Of a stretch of 64,000 nt of DNA, positions 55,309 through 64,000 are shown in pieces. Location of the stretch: contig JAHZEA010000007.1 of the NCBI GenBank assembly GCA_019422065.1, positions 6,720-70,719 on the forward strand, in the 5' to 3' direction. The notes under the pieces were generated by a model. The model saw only the letters and a program-made list of their open reading frames with translations. It was not told the origin of the DNA and did no database searches. A program made the position numbers and the translations under genes. Source of the DNA: Lachnospiraceae bacterium. Lineage in GTDB: Bacteria; Bacillota; Clostridia; Lachnospirales; Anaerotignaceae. Position 1 is the stretch's first letter; every line of letters starts with the position of its first letter.

Positions 55309-55337
55309 TTGATTTTTATAATTATTTTTGGTATAAT
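55309..55337 (+). promoter_or_regulatory. Promoter with long leader for the DUF819 gene
   Basis: TTGATT (55309-55314), 17-base spacer, TATAAT (55332-55337). The leader to the ATG at 55576 would be about 230 bases. It includes a GTG-started 19-codon frame near 55391 after AAGGGGAG, possibly a leader peptide. No known riboswitch was recognised. Confidence 0.65.
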
Positions 55338-55575
55338 TTATTACGTTAAAAGAAATAAATTTACGTCAGTATGAAAGTTTTAACAAAAGTAAGGGGAGAT
55401 GGTGATTAATTTTAAACTTTTAATTGCCCGACACATAAGTATTTCTAATGAATTATTATGAAAACTTATAAATTCGGCATATTAAATCGCAAAACTTCAT
55501 ATTTTTTAAGCCGTTAGAAAAAGTCAAAAATCAAATGGGATATTGATTTACTAAAGATGAAAAGGGGAATTTATT

Positions 55576-56766
55576 ATGAATATTATTACATCAGCTGAAG
55601 GCTTTATAGGCTTCATGTTGCTTTTAATGGCACTTATATTTGGTTATGAAAAGAAAAACCCGAATTCAAAAATATTTAAAGTAATTCCTTCAATGCTCTG
55701 GCTTATGATTATTGTGGCAGCTTGTGCTACATTCCATGTATGGGATCCTAATGCTGAGGGCGTTATAGCAGCTCAGGATATAATGTATACAACATTTCTT
55801 CCTATGATGCTTATTATGTTCATGCTTACTTGTGACGTACGTGACCTTTTTAAACTTGGTCCTCGTATGATACTTTCATTCCTTTGTACTACAGTATCAG
55901 TTTTGATTGGTTTTACAGTAGCTTTCTTAATTACAAAAAGATGGCTTCCAGAAATGGGCTGGGCTTCTATAGCTTCAGTTACAGGCTCATTCGTTGGTGA
56001 AACAATCAACATGAGAGCTGTTGCTGCTGTATTTGGTGTTGAAGGTACAGACTTTGCTTATGCAGCTATGATGGATACAATAGGATTTACTGTTGTTCTT
56101 TCTGTTGCTATGTGGATTCTTCCAAGACAGGCTAAATGGAACAAAATGATGAAAGCTTCAACAGAAGGTATTGATGAAATAGCTGTTAAAATTAACGCTT
56201 CTATGCAGGCTCACCCTGAAGCACAGGAAAAACCTGTATTTGTTGACTACTGCAAACTCTTTGCTGTAGGTATCCTTGGTACAGCTTTTGTAAACTGGGT
56301 AATTCCTTTTATTCCTGAAGTTTCTTTCCTTAATGCTACAGGTTGGAGAGTTATACTTGGTTCACTTCTTGGTATTGCCCTTGGTTTAACACCTCTTCAT
56401 TGGTTAAAAGGCGCTAAAGACTGCGCTAACGTATTCCTTTATATGAGCCTCTGTGTTGCTATGTCTTACTCAGACCTTAGCCAGTGCACAAGCGCACCTG
56501 CATTTGCAGCAGCAGTTCTTATAATGCTTGCTGTTATGTATGTTATTTGGCTTTGCCTTTGTAAGCTTCTTAAACTTGACTGCTTTACTGCAGCAGTTGG
56601 TTTCATGGCAAACTTCGGTGGTACATCATCAGCTCCTGCTATAGCAGCTGCTTATAACGAAAACTGGATTGGTTTTGGTATCCTTCTTGGTTTCTTTGGT
56701 GACCTTATTGGTACTGCTGTTGCTATAAGCTTTGGTTACTTCTTACAGTATCTTTCAATGTTATAA
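55576..56766 (+). CDS. DUF819-family membrane protein
   Basis: 396 residues, about 10 helices. SVTGSFVGETINMRAVAAVFG and FMANFGGTSSAPAIAAAYN are repeated Gly-rich reentrant-like motifs of this GltS-like family, likely a secondary carrier of unknown substrate. AAAAGGGGAA precedes ATG. It has strongly biased codons and its own promoter and terminator. Confidence 0.8.
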   Translation: MNIITSAEGFIGFMLLLMALIFGYEKKNPNSKIFKVIPSMLWLMIIVAACATFHVWDPNAEGVIAAQDIMYTTFLPMMLIMFMLTCDVRDLFKLGPRMILSFLCTTVSVLIGFTVAFLITKRWLPEMGWASIASVTGSFVGETINMRAVAAVFGVEGTDFAYAAMMDTIGFTVVLSVAMWILPRQAKWNKMMKASTEGIDEIAVKINASMQAHPEAQEKPVFVDYCKLFAVGILGTAFVNWVIPFIPEVSFLNATGWRVILGSLLGIALGLTPLHWLKGAKDCANVFLYMSLCVAMSYSDLSQCTSAPAFAAAVLIMLAVMYVIWLCLCKLLKLDCFTAAVGFMANFGGTSSAPAIAAAYNENWIGFGILLGFFGDLIGTAVAISFGYFLQYLSML

Positions 56767-56836
56767 TCTATTTTGGCTTAAGATGTGAGTGCGAATTTAT
56801 GTAGAATTTTTAAGTACATATATCAGTTTTATTAAG

Positions 56837-56864
56837 CGGTGCTGGAATTTTATTTCCAGCACCG
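56837..56864 (+). terminator. Terminator of the DUF819 gene
   Basis: CGGTGCTGGAA pairs perfectly with TTCCAGCACCG, followed by TTTAAT. Confidence 0.75.
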
Positions 56865-56973
56865 TTTAATGCATTAAATTTATTTGACAATAAAGTGTAT
56901 TTGTATTAAATTTTACATAAGATAGATTAAATTAACTTAATGTTTTAATAAATTTAATGCGGGAGAGGTTATT

Positions 56974-58701
56974 ATGAATATATATAAAAGGTTTATAAGT
57001 TATTACAGACCGCATTGGAAGCTGTTTGCTTTTGATATGTTCTGCGCTTTTGTAGTTTCTATGGTTGATATTTCCATACCCCAGATATTGAGATTTTTAA
57101 CCAATGATTTATTTTTGGAAAGTAAATATGTAATACTTGGGTATTTGCCGTATATATTTGCCATACTTATGGTAATGTATGTAATCAGGATGTTGTGCCA
57201 GTATTTTATTGGCTCGTGGGGCCATATAATGGGTTCACGTATGGAAAGTGACATGCGTAGAGATTTGTTTGCCAAAATGGAGGAGCTGCCATTTTCTTAC
57301 TATGATAACCACAGCACTGGTGATATGAACGCACGTATGGTATCTGACTTATTTGATATATCGGAATTAGCACACCATGGGCCGGAAAACTTGTTTTTGT
57401 CATTTATTAAAATAGCAGGCTCAATTATTATTCTGCTTACTATAAATGTTAATTTAACACTTTTGCTTTTAGCCATTATTATATTTATAATTATATTCAG
57501 TGGTAATCTTAATATTAAAATGCGCCGTGTTTTTATGGATAACAGGCGTAAAATCTCGGGTATTAACGTAAGCTTACAGGACAGCATTGAAGGTATTAGG
57601 GTTGTTAAGTCATTTGCCAACGAAGAAGCAGAAGCTAAAAAATTCGATAAAGCTAACAATGCTTTTTTAAAGTCTAAAAAAGATTCATACATGGTAATGG
57701 GCTCTTTTCAGGCCGGAAACGGATTTTTGCAGGGATTATTATATGTTGCAGTGCTTGTTGCCGGTGGTTACTATGTAGCCCAAGGAAAAATTAAAGCAAC
57801 AGACCTTGCGGTTTACGCTTTATACATTAACGTAGTTGTTGCGCCTATTAATATTTTGGTTGAGTTTCTTGAAACATTCCAAAAAGGATTTGCCGGTTTT
57901 AAAAGATTTATTGAAATTATGGACACTGAAACAGAAATAAAAGACTTGCCAAATGCTGTGGAGCTTACAGATGTGAAAGGAAAAATTGATTATGAGAATG
58001 TAAGCTTTTCTTATGACGGTGTAAGCGGCATTCTTTCGGACTTAAATCTTAGCATAGAGCCGGGAAAAATTGCAGCTCTTGTTGGAGCTTCAGGTGGCGG
58101 CAAAACCACTATATGCTCTCTTTTGCCAAGGTTTTACGATGTTACAGGCGGAAGTATTAAAATTGACGGGAAAGATGTACGGGATATAACTCAAAAGTCT
58201 TTAAGAAAAGCCATAGGCACTGTTCAGCAGGATGTGTATTTGTTCGGAAGCACATTTAAAGAAAATATTGCTTACGGAAAAATAGGTGCAACTGATGAAG
58301 AAATAATTGAAGCAGCAAAAAAAGCCAATATCCATGACTTTATAATGAGCCTTCCTGACGGATATGACACACAGGTTGGTGAAAGAGGCGTAAGGCTTTC
58401 AGGCGGACAAAGGCAAAGAATTTCTATAGCAAGAGTTTTCCTTAAAAATCCACAGATACTTATACTTGATGAAGCTACATCAGCTCTTGATAACGAAAGT
58501 GAAAGATATATTCAAAACTCCCTTGATGAACTGGCAAAGGGCAGAACAACTATTGTTATAGCTCATAGGCTTAGCACAATAATTAACGCCGACATTATTT
58601 ATGTAATAGAAAACGGAAGGGTTAAAGAAAAAGGAACGCATAAAGAGCTTTTGGAAAAGAACGGGACATACGCAAAATATTATAACATGCAGTTCAGATA
58701 A
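56974..58701 (+). CDS. ABC exporter half-transporter (MsbA/BmrA-like)
   Basis: 575 residues: six-helix exporter domain (about 1-320; EELPFSYYDNHSTGDMNARM, DSIEGIRVVKSFANEE) then ATPase (about 340-575) with Walker A GASGGGKTT, signature LSGGQRQR, Walker B LILDEATSALD and the switch His IVIAHRLST. It works as a homodimer. Substrate, drug or lipid, is not evident. GGGAGAGG precedes ATG. Confidence 0.93.
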   Translation: MNIYKRFISYYRPHWKLFAFDMFCAFVVSMVDISIPQILRFLTNDLFLESKYVILGYLPYIFAILMVMYVIRMLCQYFIGSWGHIMGSRMESDMRRDLFAKMEELPFSYYDNHSTGDMNARMVSDLFDISELAHHGPENLFLSFIKIAGSIIILLTINVNLTLLLLAIIIFIIIFSGNLNIKMRRVFMDNRRKISGINVSLQDSIEGIRVVKSFANEEAEAKKFDKANNAFLKSKKDSYMVMGSFQAGNGFLQGLLYVAVLVAGGYYVAQGKIKATDLAVYALYINVVVAPINILVEFLETFQKGFAGFKRFIEIMDTETEIKDLPNAVELTDVKGKIDYENVSFSYDGVSGILSDLNLSIEPGKIAALVGASGGGKTTICSLLPRFYDVTGGSIKIDGKDVRDITQKSLRKAIGTVQQDVYLFGSTFKENIAYGKIGATDEEIIEAAKKANIHDFIMSLPDGYDTQVGERGVRLSGGQRQRISIARVFLKNPQILILDEATSALDNESERYIQNSLDELAKGRTTIVIAHRLSTIINADIIYVIENGRVKEKGTHKELLEKNGTYAKYYNMQFR

Positions 58702-58725
58702 AAAACTAATTTAGTATTAATTAAA

Positions 58726-58758
58726 ATAAGCCGAAACTTTTAATAAGTTTCGGCTTTA
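58726..58758. terminator. Bidirectional terminator
   Basis: AAGCCGAAACT pairs with AGTTTCGGCTT, between the convergent ABC and brnQ genes. Confidence 0.75.
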
Positions 58759-58764
58759 AGTTTA

Positions 58765-60069
58765 TTATTCAGTTGTTTTTCCTGTTATTACAGAAAGTAT
58801 AATACCTAATACAATACCTATTGCAGCAGGCAGTATCCAACAGAGGTTTGTGTTAAAAGGCGGTATCATGCCTAAGAATTTATTTAAAGATGGTATTACT
58901 ATGTTTGCAGAAGGCAAAGCGCTTAATATGCTTATAATGGCTGTAAATGTAATTGTTACAGGGTAAACATAGGCAAATTTTTTAAATACATTGTTTAAAA
59001 GCCCCAGTACAATAAGTACAATAGCTACCGGATAAATAGCATTTAATACAGGTACAGAAACGGCCAATATAGCGTTTAAGCCTGCTATTGATATAAAAAA
59101 GCTTGCTACAGCAAAAATTATTACCCATGTACGGTAATTAAGCTTAGGAAAAGTATTTGAAAAATACTCACTACAGCAGCATAACAGGCCTGTGCATGTG
59201 TTAAGGCAGGCAATTACAAATATAACACCAAGTATAATTATTCCGGCAGTTCCGAAAAGATATGATACAAGATTTGTAAGAACCTCAGCGCCGTTTGTTG
59301 CTCCTGCAAATGAACCGCCAGAAATTGCGCCTATATGAGCCAAAGCTGCATACACAATTAAAAGTACAGCTCCAGCTATCCATCCGGCTTTTATTGTATA
59401 GCTAACTATAGATGATTCATTTGTAACGCCTTTGTTTTGTATGTTAAGAGCTATTACTATACCAAAATTAAGAGCGGCAATGGTGTCCATTGTAAGATAT
59501 CCGTCCAAAAAGCCTTGTACAGCACGGCTATTTTCATATGTGCCTGTTGGTGTGCCGTAACCGCCTGGTGAATGAAGAACACAGCCTATTACTATAACAA
59601 ATATAAGTATTAAAAGACATGGTCCAAGTATTTTTCCAAGCCTGTCTGAAAGTTTTTCAGGATGAAGCGCAAGAAAAAGTGCAACAGCAAAGAATATAAG
59701 AGAATAAATAACACGCAAAGTTGTTGATGCAGCAAAAGGCGCTACAGCCATTTCAAAAGATGTAGAGGCTGTACGTGGAATAGCAAGACACGGGCCTATT
59801 GACAAATAAATAAGCAGTGTAAATATAAAAGCGAATTTAGGGTGTACTCTGCCGGCAAGAGATGGAAGGCCGCCTGATTTGGCAACTGCTATAACGCCCA
59901 AAATAGGAAGACATATAGCGCTTAAAGCAAACCCTGCCATAGCTACCCATGTTCCTGTTCCTGCCTGAGAACCTAAAAACGGTGGAAATATAAGATTGCC
60001 GGCGCCGAAAAACATTGAAAACAGTGTTATACCGACAAAAATACAATCCTTTCTTGATAGTTTGTTCAA
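58765..60069 (-). CDS. brnQ: Branched-chain amino acid carrier
   Basis: Na+-coupled uptake of Leu, Ile and Val. About 434 residues, 12 helices, with the LIVCS-family start FVGITLFSMFFGAGNLIFPPFLG and AIPRTASTSFE motif. TTG 60069 is preferred since GGGAGTG is 6 nt before it; the ATG at 60105 has no site. No T-box leader was seen. Confidence 0.9.
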   Translation of the reverse strand: MNKLSRKDCIFVGITLFSMFFGAGNLIFPPFLGSQAGTGTWVAMAGFALSAICLPILGVIAVAKSGGLPSLAGRVHPKFAFIFTLLIYLSIGPCLAIPRTASTSFEMAVAPFAASTTLRVIYSLIFFAVALFLALHPEKLSDRLGKILGPCLLILIFVIVIGCVLHSPGGYGTPTGTYENSRAVQGFLDGYLTMDTIAALNFGIVIALNIQNKGVTNESSIVSYTIKAGWIAGAVLLIVYAALAHIGAISGGSFAGATNGAEVLTNLVSYLFGTAGIIILGVIFVIACLNTCTGLLCCCSEYFSNTFPKLNYRTWVIIFAVASFFISIAGLNAILAVSVPVLNAIYPVAIVLIVLGLLNNVFKKFAYVYPVTITFTAIISILSALPSANIVIPSLNKFLGMIPPFNTNLCWILPAAIGIVLGIILSVITGKTTE

Positions 60070-60260
60070 ATTAATCACTCCCATTGATTTTATTAATAAA
60101 TACAATATAATAAATTTTTAATTTATGCAACCCTAAAGGCGTTTTAAGGCGAATATATGAGTTAAGTTTGTTATTTTGCCATGCTTTATTGAATTTTATA
60201 CTATTAAGTGTTATTATAATAACCCGAAGAATAAGTTATATATTTTAATGGAGGATAAAA

Positions 60261-60917
60261 ATGAACTCAATGGATCAGAAAACCAAGCGCCTTACTATGA
60301 TAGGTATGTTAAGCGCTATTGCTTTTGCTGTTATGGTAATTGGAAGGGTGCCTATTGTACTGTTTTTAAAATATGACCCTAAAGATGTTGTAATAGTAAT
60401 AGGCGGATTTATATTTGGGCCGCTTTCGGCATTCTTTATTTCACTCATAGTTTCACTTATAGAAATGGTAACAGTTAGTGATACTGGCTTTATAGGCTGT
60501 ATTATGAACATACTTTCAACATGTGCATTTGCCTGCACTGCGGCTGTAATTTATAAAAAAGACCATACTTTAAAGGGTGCTATAATAGGACTCGTATGCG
60601 GAGTATTATTAATGACAGGCATTATGCTTTTATGGAATTATCTTATTACGCCTATTTACCTTGGGTATCCAAGAGAAGCTGTAGTTGAGCTTTTAATTCC
60701 GGCTTTTCTTCCTTTTAATTTGCTTAAAGGTGGAATAAATTCGGCTTTAACACTGCTTTTGTATAAGCATGTAGTAAATACATTAAGAAAAGCAAAACTT
60801 ATTGAGGAATCTAAGAGTGCTCCTGTAAAAGTAAATAATACAGGCATAGCACTGGTTTCTTTGTTTGTACTTGCAACAGGTGTGCTTTTGGCCCTTGTGC
60901 TTAAAGGCATGATATAA
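60261..60917 (+). CDS. ECF transporter substrate-binding (S) component, RibU-like
   Basis: 218 residues, six helices. RLTMIGMLSAIAFAVMVIG, KYDPKDVVIVIGGFIFGPLSAF and DTGFIGCIMNILS match ECF S components of the riboflavin-type family. It binds a vitamin and pairs with shared EcfA/A'/T encoded elsewhere. GGAGG precedes ATG. No FMN riboswitch was recognised upstream, so the vitamin is uncertain. Confidence 0.8.
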   Translation: MNSMDQKTKRLTMIGMLSAIAFAVMVIGRVPIVLFLKYDPKDVVIVIGGFIFGPLSAFFISLIVSLIEMVTVSDTGFIGCIMNILSTCAFACTAAVIYKKDHTLKGAIIGLVCGVLLMTGIMLLWNYLITPIYLGYPREAVVELLIPAFLPFNLLKGGINSALTLLLYKHVVNTLRKAKLIEESKSAPVKVNNTGIALVSLFVLATGVLLALVLKGMI

Positions 60918-60972
60918 AATAATTTGTAAAAATTCGTAATAATTTTTCAATAGAAAAGTAATAGTATTATGG

Positions 60973-61104
60973 TATAATATAGTTAGAAATAGGACGAGCT
61001 TTTATATGTCTTATTCTTAAAAAAGGTATCGGTGGGTTTTTTAAACTGTAGATTAAGGCTTACGTGCTTTTGTCACTTCCGATACTGTTAAAGGAGGGAT
61101 ATAT
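60973..61104 (+). promoter_or_regulatory. Promoter and structured leader of the lipoprotein gene
   Basis: TGG-TATAAT (60973-60978) is an extended -10. The leader of about 120 bases contains GTATCGG (about 61026) and CCGATAC (about 61079), able to pair and close a 45-base loop just before AAAGGAGGG. It may control translation. Confidence 0.45.
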
Positions 61105-61908
61105 ATGAAAAGATTGATTATAGTTTTATCTTCTGCCATAATTGCTGTTTCAGTATTATCGGCATGCGGCAAATCAGATGAGAATGTTTCATCTTCAACA
61201 TCTGCTGTTTCAAGTCAAACAACATCTGAAGAAACAGAAAAAAATGAAGCGGTAATTTACATAGGAAGCGGAACGGAATATAAAGAAAGTCTGGTTTTAA
61301 CAGACGAGGAAATAACACCGGAAATGCTTATTGAAAAGATGTCTGAGATTACCGGATGGAATTTGGATTTGGCTGATGATGTGACAACGGGAAAAGGCGG
61401 AATGACGGTTTGCTTCGCCAAAACATCATCTATATTTACAGGTCCGCCTGAGGAACAGAATGAAGATTATTTTGTTTATGACAAGGAACAGCTTTGTCAG
61501 GTAATATTTGACAGTGTAAAGCATACTTTGCAGTATAACTTTGTAGACCCTGAACTAGGCGAGCCTGAAGAACTTGATGTTTATTTCTGCACTGAAAATG
61601 GTGAGCCTATTACTATAGACGACTTGGGTGTTACTATTCCGGCTGATGAGCCGTATAACGGTTTGGTAAGTGAAGAAAATAATGAAACCGTAATACAAGA
61701 TACAAAAACAGCACAATGTGAGTTTGAAGGTCTTGGTGACGGACATAGTGTAGAAGTTATTCTTAATGGCGAAGTTGAGGTATTCCAGTTTTATGACGAA
61801 GCAGTGGCAAAAAAATTAAGTGCCATGAGCCCGGGAGACAGCTTTAGCTGTGAGTATATAATTGATGAAGCTACATCTACAAAAACACTTACAAAAATAA
61901 TTGAGTAA
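61105..61908 (+). CDS. Lipoprotein, GerMN-like
   Basis: 267 residues. Signal peptide with lipobox LSAC (Cys 21), then a Ser/Thr/Glu linker. A domain (about 50-150) follows with TPEMLIEKMSEITGWNLDL and DKEQLCQVIFDSVKHTLQYNF, reminiscent of GerMN/sporulation lipoproteins, then a small C-terminal beta domain. It is anchored on the outer face of the membrane. Role not certain. AAAGGAGGG precedes ATG. Confidence 0.65.
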   Translation: MKRLIIVLSSAIIAVSVLSACGKSDENVSSSTSAVSSQTTSEETEKNEAVIYIGSGTEYKESLVLTDEEITPEMLIEKMSEITGWNLDLADDVTTGKGGMTVCFAKTSSIFTGPPEEQNEDYFVYDKEQLCQVIFDSVKHTLQYNFVDPELGEPEELDVYFCTENGEPITIDDLGVTIPADEPYNGLVSEENNETVIQDTKTAQCEFEGLGDGHSVEVILNGEVEVFQFYDEAVAKKLSAMSPGDSFSCEYIIDEATSTKTLTKIIE

Positions 61909-61942
61909 CAATTAAATACAGTTAGGCATAGTATTTTAAATA

Positions 61943-61986
61943 AAAGCGCTCTTATGCAGTATTTAAAGCATATAGAGCGCTTTTTT
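61943..61986 (+). terminator. Terminator of the lipoprotein gene
   Basis: AAAGCGCT and AGCGCTTT with extended pairing (CTTATGC with GCATATAG) followed by TTTTTGC. The 61,990-62,260 stretch holds no gene I can support. Confidence 0.75.
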
Positions 61987-62261
61987 GCTTTAAGGTTAAC
62001 AATATGCAGTGTTGTAATAAAAAATATAATGAGTATATTAAAAAAACTATATTTAAGTATAGTTTTTTGTTAATTAAGCATAAAAAATATAAAAATTTAT
62101 CTGTTTTAATGTTGAATATGTATATTAAGGCTTTGCAATAATAGGTCATTTTTATATGTCGGCCGAATTTTATTTAAAATATGAAAAAAATTTTCTTGAA
62201 TTTGTATTTAAAAAAGCATATATTAATATGGACTTAGCTTTAAGAAAGGCAGGCGAATGTT

Positions 62262-63356
62262 TTGGACAATAATGATTATGTAATGTGGCTGAGCAGGTCT
62301 TTTAATCAAAATTCCAATAAAGTTTATTATCTGCTTGATGAGTTTAAAACGCCTGAAAATATATTTAAAGCTAACCGCAGTGAGCTTTTAAAGCTTAAGG
62401 GCATTAAAGCTGAAAAGGTTGATATACTTATTAAAAACAAAGATTTAATAGAAGAATGGAAAGCAGAACTGTTCAAAAGCGGAGTAAAGTTTATTTCGGT
62501 TTTTGATAAGAATTATCCCAATAAACTTAAAAATATCCCTATGCCGCCTGTTGGTATATATGTTAAAGGTAAGAAAGAAATCAGTAATGATTGCATAACA
62601 GTTAGCATAATAGGTTCAAGGCGATGCTCTGAATATGGCAAAAGGACAGCGGCAAAATTTGCAAGAGAGCTTTCTTCATTAGGGATTTGTATTATAAGCG
62701 GTATGGCGGCTGGAATTGATTCAATAGCCAATGCTGCTACTTTGGAAAATGAAGGCTTTACTGCCGCAGTTCTCGGTTTTGGGCATAACTGCTGTTATCC
62801 GGCTGAAAATAGAAGCCTTATGGAAAACATAGCCGAAAAAGGCTGTTTAATAAGTGAATATCCTCCTGATACAGAACCGGAGCCGTATTATTTTCCTAAA
62901 AGGAATAATATAATTGCTGGCTTGTCTGACGGCGTATTGGTAGTTGAGGCATCTAAAAAGAGCGGCGCTCTTATTACAGCAGATTTAGCCTGTGAGTACG
63001 GCCGGAATGTTATGGCTGTGCCTTCAAATATTACAAGCCCTAACGGTGTTGGTACAAATAATCTAATAAAGCAAGGCTGTGCTATGGTTACTTGTACGGA
63101 AGATATTTTATTTGAGCTTGGATATAAAATTATTAACAAAAAAAGCAAAACTGGCGATAGTAAAAGCAGTGTAAGCAGCAAAACAACAGATAATGAAAAT
63201 AAAATACTTGCTCTTATAGGCAGTGAACCTGTAAGTTTTGAGTATATAGCCGGTGGTACCGGTTTTGCTGTAGGCGATTTACAAAGCGCACTGCTTATGC
63301 TTGAGCTTAAAAATATAATTGAAAAACTGCCTGGTGACAGGTTCGTTAGAAAATAA
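62262..63356 (+). CDS. dprA: DNA-processing protein A
   Basis: Loads RecA on incoming single-stranded DNA during transformation. 364 residues: N-terminal HhH-like region (FKANRSELLKLKGIKAEKV), Rossmann core with SIIGSRRCSEYG, SGMAAGIDSIANAA, ISEYPPDTEP, FPKRNNIIAGLSDGVLVVEAS, and a winged-helix C-terminus. Start is TTG 62262 with AAAGGCAGGCG before it. It lies directly upstream of topA, the usual order in Firmicutes. Confidence 0.93.
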   Translation: MDNNDYVMWLSRSFNQNSNKVYYLLDEFKTPENIFKANRSELLKLKGIKAEKVDILIKNKDLIEEWKAELFKSGVKFISVFDKNYPNKLKNIPMPPVGIYVKGKKEISNDCITVSIIGSRRCSEYGKRTAAKFARELSSLGICIISGMAAGIDSIANAATLENEGFTAAVLGFGHNCCYPAENRSLMENIAEKGCLISEYPPDTEPEPYYFPKRNNIIAGLSDGVLVVEASKKSGALITADLACEYGRNVMAVPSNITSPNGVGTNNLIKQGCAMVTCTEDILFELGYKIINKKSKTGDSKSSVSSKTTDNENKILALIGSEPVSFEYIAGGTGFAVGDLQSALLMLELKNIIEKLPGDRFVRK

Positions 63357-63370
63357 CATGAGGTGTTTAA

Positions 63371-64000
63371 ATGGCTAATAAGAATTTGGTTATTGTAGAG
63401 TCTCCGGCTAAGGCTAAGACAATTAAAAAATTCCTTGGAAGCAAATATAAAATTGAAGCTTCAATGGGGCATGTCCGTGACTTGCCTAAAAGTCAGCTTG
63501 GTGTTGATATTGAACATGATTTTGAGCCTAAATATATTACAATTAGAGGAAAAGGCGAGCTTTTGGCAAAGCTGAGAAAAGAAATTAAAACGGCAGATAA
63601 AGTATACCTTGCAACTGACCCCGACCGTGAGGGAGAGGCCATAAGCTGGCACCTTGTGGCAGCTTTAGGACTTGAAGAAGATAAATACAGAAGAATAACT
63701 TTTAATGAGATTACAAAAAACGCCGTTAAAAAGTCAATAGCAGAGGCTAGGGATATTAATATGTCCCTTGTTAATGCTCAGCAGGCAAGGCGTATACTTG
63801 ACAGAATAGTGGGTTATTCTATAAGTGACCTTTTGTGGAAAAAAGTTAAAAGAGGTTTAAGTGGCGGACGTGTGCAGTCTGTTGCTTTAAAACTGATATG
63901 TGATAGAGAAGAAGAAATACGTTCTTTTATTCCTGAAGAATACTGGACAATAGATGCAGATATTTTATCTAATGAAAAAAAGAAATTTAATGCAAAATTC
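63371..64000 (+). CDS. topA: DNA topoisomerase I, N-terminal part (cut by window edge)
   Basis: Type IA topoisomerase that relaxes negative supercoils. The 210 residues present have the Toprim domain ([42 protein letters not shown]) and [20 protein letters not shown]. The catalytic Tyr lies beyond the window. ATG 63371 has GAGGTG at 5 nt, 14 bases after dprA. Confidence 0.95.
   Translation, partial: MANKNLVIVESPAKAKTIKKFLGSKYKIEASMGHVRDLPKSQLGVDIEHDFEPKYITIRGKGELLAKLRKEIKTADKVYLATDPDREGEAISWHLVAALGLEEDKYRRITFNEITKNAVKKSIAEARDINMSLVNAQQARRILDRIVGYSISDLLWKKVKRGLSGGRVQSVALKLICDREEEIRSFIPEEYWTIDADILSNEKKKFNAKF

Noticed and set aside
60106..60260. FMN riboswitch upstream of the ECF S component
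   Set aside because: The intergenic is short and lacks the conserved FMN aptamer blocks.
60070..60260. T-box leader for brnQ
   Set aside because: No T-box sequence or specifier stem, and too short.

Overview
The window looks like the chromosome of an AT-rich anaerobic Firmicute, probably class Clostridia. The support is the low GC, strong AAGGAGG ribosome binding sites, a single-chain PurL, a family II pyrophosphatase with CBS/DRTGG insert, a sigma-54 activator with a TGGCAC-N5-TTGCT promoter, and BrnQ and ECF transporters. It falls into two parts.

Bases 1 to about 30,200 are a prophage or prophage remnant, more AT-rich than the rest. From right to left on the minus strand: a repressor switch (26.6-27.5 kb), a decayed early region (23.2-25.3 kb), a YonO/QDE-1-like single-chain RNA polymerase with DxDGD catalytic motif and an overlapping zinc-ribbon gene (19.7-23.2 kb), two tandem repeats, an HU-like gene, then a long tail operon (18.4 kb leftwards past base 1). 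The tail operon holds the tail tube, assembly proteins, a cysteine desulfurase, a DUF1064-type nuclease, a 2,433-residue tape measure split by a group I intron, and distal tail proteins. A secreted stalk-domain protein sits in it as a probable moron. To the right of the repressor, a sigma-70-like/DUF262 fusion protein is read on the plus strand. No integrase, terminase, portal or capsid gene is visible. Tail and polymerase genes are intact, but several small early genes are broken.

Bases 30.4-64 kb are ordinary chromosome: a PLP sulfur-amino-acid enzyme and divergent AraC-type regulator (30.4-33 kb); a sigma-54 regulator and its divergent operon for a CoA transferase (frameshifted), HMG-CoA-lyase-like enzyme, AtoE-type transporter and cyclase (33-39.1 kb); an SRAP protein, flavodoxin-fold reductase and zinc-ribbon protein (39.5-41.1 kb); purL, a 32-residue membrane peptide, gap and ppaC (41.5-48.3 kb); a GGDEF-EAL-GGDEF protein and a PilZ receptor (48.7-53.8 kb); membrane transporters (53.9-60.9 kb); a lipoprotein; dprA; and the start of topA.

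The points most worth following are: (1) the phage RNA polymerase with its HU, zinc-ribbon and sigma-DUF262 partners; (2) at least three intact prophage genes with no ATG, GTG or TTG start but an AUA codon 9-10 bases after a good Shine-Dalgarno; (3) the group I intron in the tape measure gene carrying an antisense gene; (4) intrinsic terminators between successive tail genes; (5) a complete cysteine desulfurase inside a tail operon.
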